A stretch of DNA of 64,000 nucleotides. Origin: Rhyacophila brunnea. Lineage: Eukaryota; Arthropoda; Insecta; Trichoptera; Rhyacophilidae. Positions 58,613-64,000 of the stretch are shown here, piece by piece. The stretch lies in assembly GCA_022495005.1 (NCBI GenBank), contig JAGYXB010001020.1:248001-312000 (forward strand), written 5' to 3'. Position numbers and translations under genes: made by a program. The notes beneath the pieces were generated by a model. That model worked only from the letters and a program-made list of their open reading frames with translations. It was not told the DNA's origin and did not search any database. Every line of letters starts with the position of its first letter. Position 1 is the first letter of the stretch.

Positions 58613-58935
58613 GGCTATACTTCAGTTGATTAGCAGGTCTAAAAAGATCGTGACTAGGCGATGCGCGGATTGTGAAATGACGCGAGCCGAACTAAATATA
58701 ATTTGTCATAAAAATTCAACACGCATCCATTTAATGTTATGTTATTGTTATATTAGTAATAATAATAGTTTATTCATGGACATGTTATCATTTTCAAGTA
58801 AATGGGTAACGTATTTTAGTCATCTTTACACGATTTAAGAATATATTCTTCCGACGCCATCACAAAACAAATTGACGTGCTTACACTTCGACCGTCGGTC
58901 TCCGATTGGCGACGAGTGAAAAATTTCGTCCCACT
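58613..58935 (+). repeat. dispersed repeat Z, copy 1
   Basis: Starts right after TTAA with GGCTATACTTCAG and aligns over about 320 bp with 63673-64000: CATCCATTTAATGTTATGTT, TTTTCAAGTAAATG, TTAGTCATCTTTACACGATT, CGCCATCACAAAACA, TCTCCGATTG. Beginning at TTAA in both copies suggests a piggyBac-type target, but the other end was not found. A 79-codon frame inside has no motif. Confidence 0.65.
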
Positions 58936-60059
58936 TACTGTTGAAAATTATTTGCCGTTTCACTTATGTATGCTCTTAATCAGGATAATTTCTATCAATT
59001 TTGAAAATACTAACATTTTAGTTGATTGTTTAGTTCATGATTCTAGGAATAGCTGAAATATGAAGATGACGAAGTGGATATTAACTGAAATATTTGTAAT
59101 TTAATAGGTTGGGTAATTTTAGGTGACATAACAGTAACGAGAGTGTTGAATATAATAATAATTCTTGTAAAGAGGAGTATAATAATAGGGACTATAAGAA
59201 ATAAAATACATGAAAATTTATCCAGGATTTTTTTTATTTCCATAGACAATAATAAATTTTTTATAATTTTGGATACTTATATTATTATTTTTACATCACT
59301 GCAATGAATTATAAATCGTGGAATAAAGAACTCACAGATTCTTACATAATGCGGGCTTGAGAAAAGGGAGAGTGAAATATCTCCGGCTGCGTATTGAATA
59401 GGGAACTACTATTCAGTGAAAGCCCAAAGCTCAATGAAGCCCGCTATTTTATGGGCCTCGTACATTTCAATGCCTCCGAATGTTTTTTTTCTCTCTTGCC
59501 TTAGCGTTTATGAAAAACAAACTTTTGTGTGCCTCACAATGGAAGTTAGGGGAAAACAATAATATAATAACTTGGAAAGTTTAACGGAACGATATTATTG
59601 TTTTGTTGGAAAGTATTGCTTCGCTTCGCAAATAATATGTTCACAGGATTTATTGTACAATGGCATAAAAGATAAACAACAGTTTTACTTAGAACGCACA
59701 GTATAATATATATTATATAGATTATTTATATCACTATTATGATACTAGTAAATTTATTGTTGTGTTTGCAAATAGTATTTGGAAAAAAAATACACAAAGG
59801 ACACTATTAAATTTACCAGTATAATGACTTAGATTTTTTTTCGAGAATCATATTTAGTGTGTCAATGTAAGAAAACCTAAAATATACGAATAGCCACGTA
59901 TGGAATATAAAAGTGAACGATAATTTAAAAAGTCATATTATAGGACTCTAAAATACACTCGTAATATAATTTATACGTCTCGATTATTTTTTTAGATGGA
60001 AAATAATCAAAAACTTATATTAAATCATAGACACACGTTTAGACAGATTGAACTGTATA
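58936..60059. other. stretch without a gene
   Basis: The segment 59340-59480 is less AT-rich (GGGCTTGAGAAAAGGGAGAG ... GAAGCCCGC), with no frame or element. Nothing else was seen. Confidence 0.4.
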
Positions 60060-60385
60060 TCGTCACCTTACTAAAGACCTTGTTAGTCCGATATTTTGGA
60101 GAAATGAAGAGTTTGTTCGACAAAATTTAAATAAAAAAAACATTTTAAATCATATCAAAACCTCGGTTATTTAAACTAGTATACTGTTCATCTATCGACA
60201 AATTAAAAAAAAACCTCGTAAGTCTCGTGGTTTTAAATATGGAATTAAAACCTCGAATTTCACTACCAGTGTTAGCAGACTCATCGATTAGAGAGGTGTT
60301 TAAAATATTGTTTTTATAACGTTTCTTCCTTCCTTTCAAAATTCTTTTCAAACAGACTAACGAGGTTTCAATAGTAAGATGACGA
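60060..60385 (-). mobile_element. 326-bp TIR element, family M1 copy B
   Basis: The ends TCGTCACCTTACT and (complement) TCGTCATCTTACTATTGAAA are flanked by TA on both sides (60058-60059 and 60386-60387). It is the longer relative of the element at 10424-10648, in the opposite orientation. Copy A lacks about 100 bp of its centre. Confidence 0.75.
60145..60351 (-). CDS. open frame inside M1 copy B
   Basis: 68 codons, lacking an ATG at its apparent start. Contains ILKGRKKRYKNNILNTSLID, ESANTGSEIRGF, a middle TTRLTRFFFNLSIDEQYTS, and the end RGFDMI. The N-terminal and C-terminal blocks are kept in the frame at 10467-10574. The basic start could be a nuclear-localisation or DNA-binding piece of a lost transposase, but this is inference. 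Not a known family. Confidence 0.3.
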   Translation of the reverse strand: MKRILKGRKKRYKNNILNTSLIDESANTGSEIRGFNSIFKTTRLTRFFFNLSIDEQYTSLNNRGFDMI

Positions 60386-61182
60386 TATAATAAAATTACA
60401 TTAATTTTTATTATTAAAATTTCTTCATATTATAATTATTTATGATGATATTGAGTTTTTACATTGAAAATAATAGTATATAGTAAGAAAACTATTCCAA
60501 TCAAACCGAGTGCTTTTATTGGAGTCATGGAATGAATTCAATAATTCTATCCCAAACATAAAATCTCCTTTTCACGAGCCATTTATTTTTGAGAAATACT
60601 GCGCAAGGTACTTTCGAGCCTTGATAAATATCAGATAAATGTAAATTTTGTACCGTTACACGGGCATTTGTTTACCTTAGCCGGGTCAATAAATTCGTGA
60701 CTTTTATTTTAACACATTAATCGATTTATGAACCGAACTGCAAAATTAATCCACCAGAGCGCGATAAAGCTATGTATGATGAATTTTCATGGCCCCTTTT
60801 TCAGTGACTCGACAAAATTTTCTGTTTTTTATCTGAAATAATAAAAGCAATTTTTTCAATACATGAAGTCTCGGCGCGATCGTTTTTCAACTCGACTCGT
60901 ATCGCACCTACAATACTCAGGTGATACAAATTAATATTTATTTGGTATACGTTAGTATAATAATAATATGTTAGCGTTATTACTAAAAATAAACAAACAT
61001 GCAATGTGTATAATAAAGTATTAATATACTCGTATATTGAAAATTTCTCGAAAGGCTGTAAAAGTATGTAAATTATTGTTTAATTTTTTGGAAAAATGGT
61101 ATTAGTATGAATAAAAATATTGAATAAAATGAAAATAAATTAGCATTATTTTTACTCGAAGGATATTAATTGTGAATTTTTA
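60386..61182. other. stretch without a gene, with a possible conserved element
   Basis: The 60590-60850 segment is less AT-rich, with no frame. It is dense in sequences resembling forkhead (TTGTTTAC) and homeodomain (TTAATCGATTTATG) sites. This could be an enhancer; such motifs are also common by chance in AT-rich DNA. Confidence 0.25.
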
Positions 61183-61535
61183 TTTATTTGAAAAAAAGAC
61201 ACGTTAAGCACATAACAAAATAATAATTTAAGGCATTCACAACATTACATTTAGAATAAAAAGTAAATCAAGTAGCAAAAAAACCAAAAAATATTTTTTA
61301 TGGAAAAGGAATAACATAAAAAACAACAATAATTAAAAAAAAATACAAGATAATAAAATATAATTTAAAAAACAGAATACATATGCATCGCTACAAAGTC
61401 TATATCTCTACGGAGTGCATTGACCAGTCGCACAGGCCTTGCTATTGGTGCCTGGTAAACCTGATATGAGGAACAGCTTTTATCCAAAATATGTCATGGC
61501 TGTGACCAAGCATGTAATTGACAGGTGTTCTCACA
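61183..61535 (-). pseudogene. Jockey-like LINE, 3' fragment
   Basis: The minus strand reads TPVNYMLGHSHDIFWI, then a QAYQAP-like stretch with stops, matching VNYLRGRSHDLFWIG of the copy at 39.6 kb. It is followed by the shared 3' untranslated end (TTTTGTTATGTGCTTAACGT) and a TAAATA tail. Truncated at about 61535. Confidence 0.7.
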
Positions 61536-62307
61536 TATCTTTACCGTAAAACAGACATGAAAAATCGGGGTAGCTATTAGATCCCTCTAAAAATTATTTT
61601 TATCTGTTTTTGTCAAAATAGTCACTCTCTCATTGAAGCATACGGAAGCCATCGATACATATATTAATGCATACGCAACGACTTATGGGTGTGACATGAT
61701 GTAGCTAAGTAAATCATCTACAAACTGCCACTGTCATTGACATGCAGAGAAAGTTTCAGACGAAAAACATAGCGACCATTCCATATGAACAATATGAGAA
61801 ATGTAGTCCGTAACGTGTGATTACTACTGATCGCAGCACACGTGATAATATTTGCGATAGGATTTTTTAATTTACGGAATTCTACCAAAATTGTCATTAA
61901 GGTCAAAATATCATTATTTATATTTACAGAGGTAATATTCACTTAATTATTGCTATATAAAATAAAATATACCCAACGTTATAAATTGTATTATAAGATT
62001 TATAAATATATCAAAGAATAAAAGACTATTTGGCATGTAGCCTTCAAAAATTGTATGTGTTACATCTCAGTTATAGTAGTATACAAGTGGGAGTGCAGTG
62101 ATCATGTTTCAAATAAAACATCGACTCGTTTTTCAGTTTCCAATTACCGATACAGGCTTTATCTTATAATAAAATGAAATATTTTTTTTAAACACTATTT
62201 TCATGAATTCATTAATTATTAATGAAAATACGATTATCTCATTATATTATGATAAGTATGATACCTTACTTTATTTGTTTATTTTAGGTTATATTTAAGT
62301 TTATGTT
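61536..62307. other. AT-rich stretch without a gene
   Basis: Nothing recognised. Confidence 0.5.
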
Positions 62308-62506
62308 AAGGTTCGAATCATGTATCTGGCAAGTACACTTATTGTTTTCCAATTTGTGTGTGAGTCAGGGTATGGACCTAATAGGTTGAGCAAGTGGCTG
62401 ACATCCATTTCTCGTAAAAAACAAAAATCTGTTAATAAAAACCTCTACTCTGTGGAGGCTCATATGATCCTGTTAGGATAGGACATGGTCGGAAATAAAA
62501 AAAAAT
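62308..62506 (+). mobile_element. SINE family S1, head decayed
   Basis: After a weak B box (AGGTTCGAATCATG), the body is well kept: GGACCTAATAGGTTGAGCAA, GTGGCTGACATCCATTTCTC, CCTCTACTCTGTGGAGGC, TAGGATAGGACATGGTCGG, then an A run. It is closest to the copy at 5.6 kb. Confidence 0.7.
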
Positions 62507-63672
62507 ATTTATGGTCTTACACATACATATTTCTTGAAACTTTTTACTGTGTTAAACCACGTGTTTAGGGTTTCTACGATTGTTTGTTAATATATTAGAA
62601 GTTTGATGACTATTGTCGAACAAGAACTTAATCTTCACGTGGTAAAACTGCGAATTAATAAGCCCCTCCAGTGCACTTCATCGCACTTTCGTTTTCAAAT
62701 GAGGAACGCCCTCAAATTTATCATTTCATTTTACACTTCTGTGGTGTACGGATCTATTTACGTAAGTTCATGCTTTTTATAATAAAAATAAATCTAAAAT
62801 GATCAGGAGTGATGTTATAATTATTTATAGTAAAATTTTGGTTTATTACAAAGAAGAAAAGTAGTCTCACCTAAAAAGTGACCTGATACATTATTTAAAT
62901 ACGCGTTGTCGCCATGACAAGTACGTCACTGAGAAGTCGTTTATCTGATTACAGCGAATTCCTGTTATCGACAAGTTCTTATTGTCAGACAGTAAGTGTT
63001 TCTTCTGTTTCCTTACTAAAAGTTTTGGGCTTGTTGCAAAATCTGGAAATTTCTTAAAAATTGCCTCTGCAACTAACCCTTAAATGTTGAAGAAAGAAGA
63101 ATTAATAATAGAAAGTGAAAACCTACAAATTTAGTAGGATATAACATTATTATTCTTTTTCATACATCTAAATGTTCGTCATTCTTTGAAGAATATTCAA
63201 AAAATCATGTAAGGAGGAGTAAATAATGTTAGGACATATGGCTTATTTATACTATAATATATTATATGAGTCCTCAAGAATCAAAAGTAAAATAATGTAT
63301 AATTCAATATTGGAATAATTTTATATTATTTGTAATTAATATTCAACTGTGAAACATAAAACGTAATAGTAATTAATTAAATAAACCTTTTATAATATTT
63401 TTTATGTTAAATCTAAATATTAAATTATGGAAAGTTATGCCTTTGATTTTTGTTGAGCAATCATATGAGCGTTCAAAGCGTAATAAAAATACTAATTGTA
63501 ATTATTATACGAAACAATTATTTTTAATTGGCGCATGATAACGCAATCAATTTAATTACTGACAAAATTTTGTATGCAATTGCATTGATTTCAGTATTAA
63601 TATTTTAGATATTGAAACGATAAATAAATAAAGTCATTTTTGGCTGTACAAACAAAATTTAAGAACCGTTAA
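62507..63672. other. AT-rich stretch without a gene
   Basis: Nothing recognised. Confidence 0.5.
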
Positions 63673-64000
63673 GGCTATACTTCAGCTGGGGCATGGTCTA
63701 AAACGATCATGACTACGCGACGCGTGCTTTGATTGATGAAGATTGTGCAAATGACGCGTGCAGAATAAAACACAATTTGTCATAAAAAGTCAACATGCGT
63801 CCATTTAATGTTATGTTTATTGTTCTATTACTAATAATAATGATATATTCATTGACATGTTTTCTTTTTCAAGTAAATGTGTAACGTTTTTTAGTCATCT
63901 TTACACGATTTAAGAACTAATTCCCCCGTCGCCATCACAAAACATATTGACGTGTTCACAGCTCAACTTTCGCTCTCCGATTGCCAGCCAGTCCGAAATT
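63673..64000 (+). repeat. dispersed repeat Z, copy 2 (runs off the window)
   Basis: Starts after TTAA (63669-63672) with GGCTATACTTCAGCTGGGGC and follows copy 1 at 58.6 kb to the window edge. It keeps a fuller start (CATGGTCTAAAACGATCATG, ACGCGACGCGTGC), so it may be closer to the active sequence. Confidence 0.65.

Noticed and set aside
1..64000. CRISPR arrays, bacterial operons, riboswitches, or prophage
   Set aside because: The sequence is eukaryotic in character; no regularly spaced repeats, Shine-Dalgarno-led gene strings or such motifs were seen.

Overview
This window looks like gene-poor nuclear DNA of an insect. The reasons are strongly AT-rich sequence, short TTAGG-type tracts (the usual insect telomere unit, here interstitial), tRNA-headed SINEs, and the transposon set seen (RTE-like and Jockey/CR1-like LINEs, mariner, Helitron, hAT and MITEs). 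The order cannot be fixed from sequence alone; Hemiptera or Lepidoptera would fit. I see no intact host protein-coding gene, no rRNA, no secure functional tRNA and no CRISPR. The long open frames that carry recognisable domains all belong to decayed transposable elements.

Layout. 0.85-2.6 kb: 5'-truncated, internally deleted RTE-like LINE ending in a (TGA)n tail. 5.2-5.4 kb: end of a mariner with the last codons of its transposase. 5.6 kb: first copy of a tRNA-derived SINE family (S1), with better copies at 19.7, 47.4, 52.4 and 62.3 kb. 10.4 and 60.1 kb: two copies, in opposite orientation, of one TIR element that carry related short open frames. 12.4 and 32.4 kb: two copies of an unassigned dispersed repeat. 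16-17.4 kb: two TIR elements, one with a clean TA duplication. 21.4-23.3 kb: a Helitron with both ends, retaining only the N-terminal part of its Rep-helicase frame. 25.5 and 50.8 kb: a second SINE family (S2). 29.5, 45.9 and 49.8 kb: C-terminal relics of another non-LTR reverse transcriptase. 33.1 kb: a 15-bp minisatellite. 34.2-38.2 kb: a cluster of MITEs, including one with a perfect 8-bp target duplication and a TTAGG-like tract inside it. 39.4-40.5 kb: truncated Jockey-like LINE. 42.3-43.1 kb: foldback element with arms of about 170 bp. 53.9-57.7 kb: a nested insertion, a near full-length Jockey-like LINE inside a non-autonomous hAT element with recognisable 8-bp duplications. 58.6 and 63.7 kb: two direct copies of another repeat beginning at TTAA; the last copy runs off the window.

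A few islands are less AT-rich than their surroundings (near 8.4, 13.2, 18.7, 30.2, 48.3 and 60.7 kb). They are the best places to look for host exons, promoters or conserved non-coding elements, but none can be proved here. One short open frame at 37.4-37.7 kb has coding-like composition and no recognised family.

The genes do not form a pathway. The window is a record of successive transposon insertions in intergenic or intronic DNA. I did not find a convincing new biological system; the most informative items are the nested LINE-in-hAT, the paired MITE reading frames and the unclassified repeat families.
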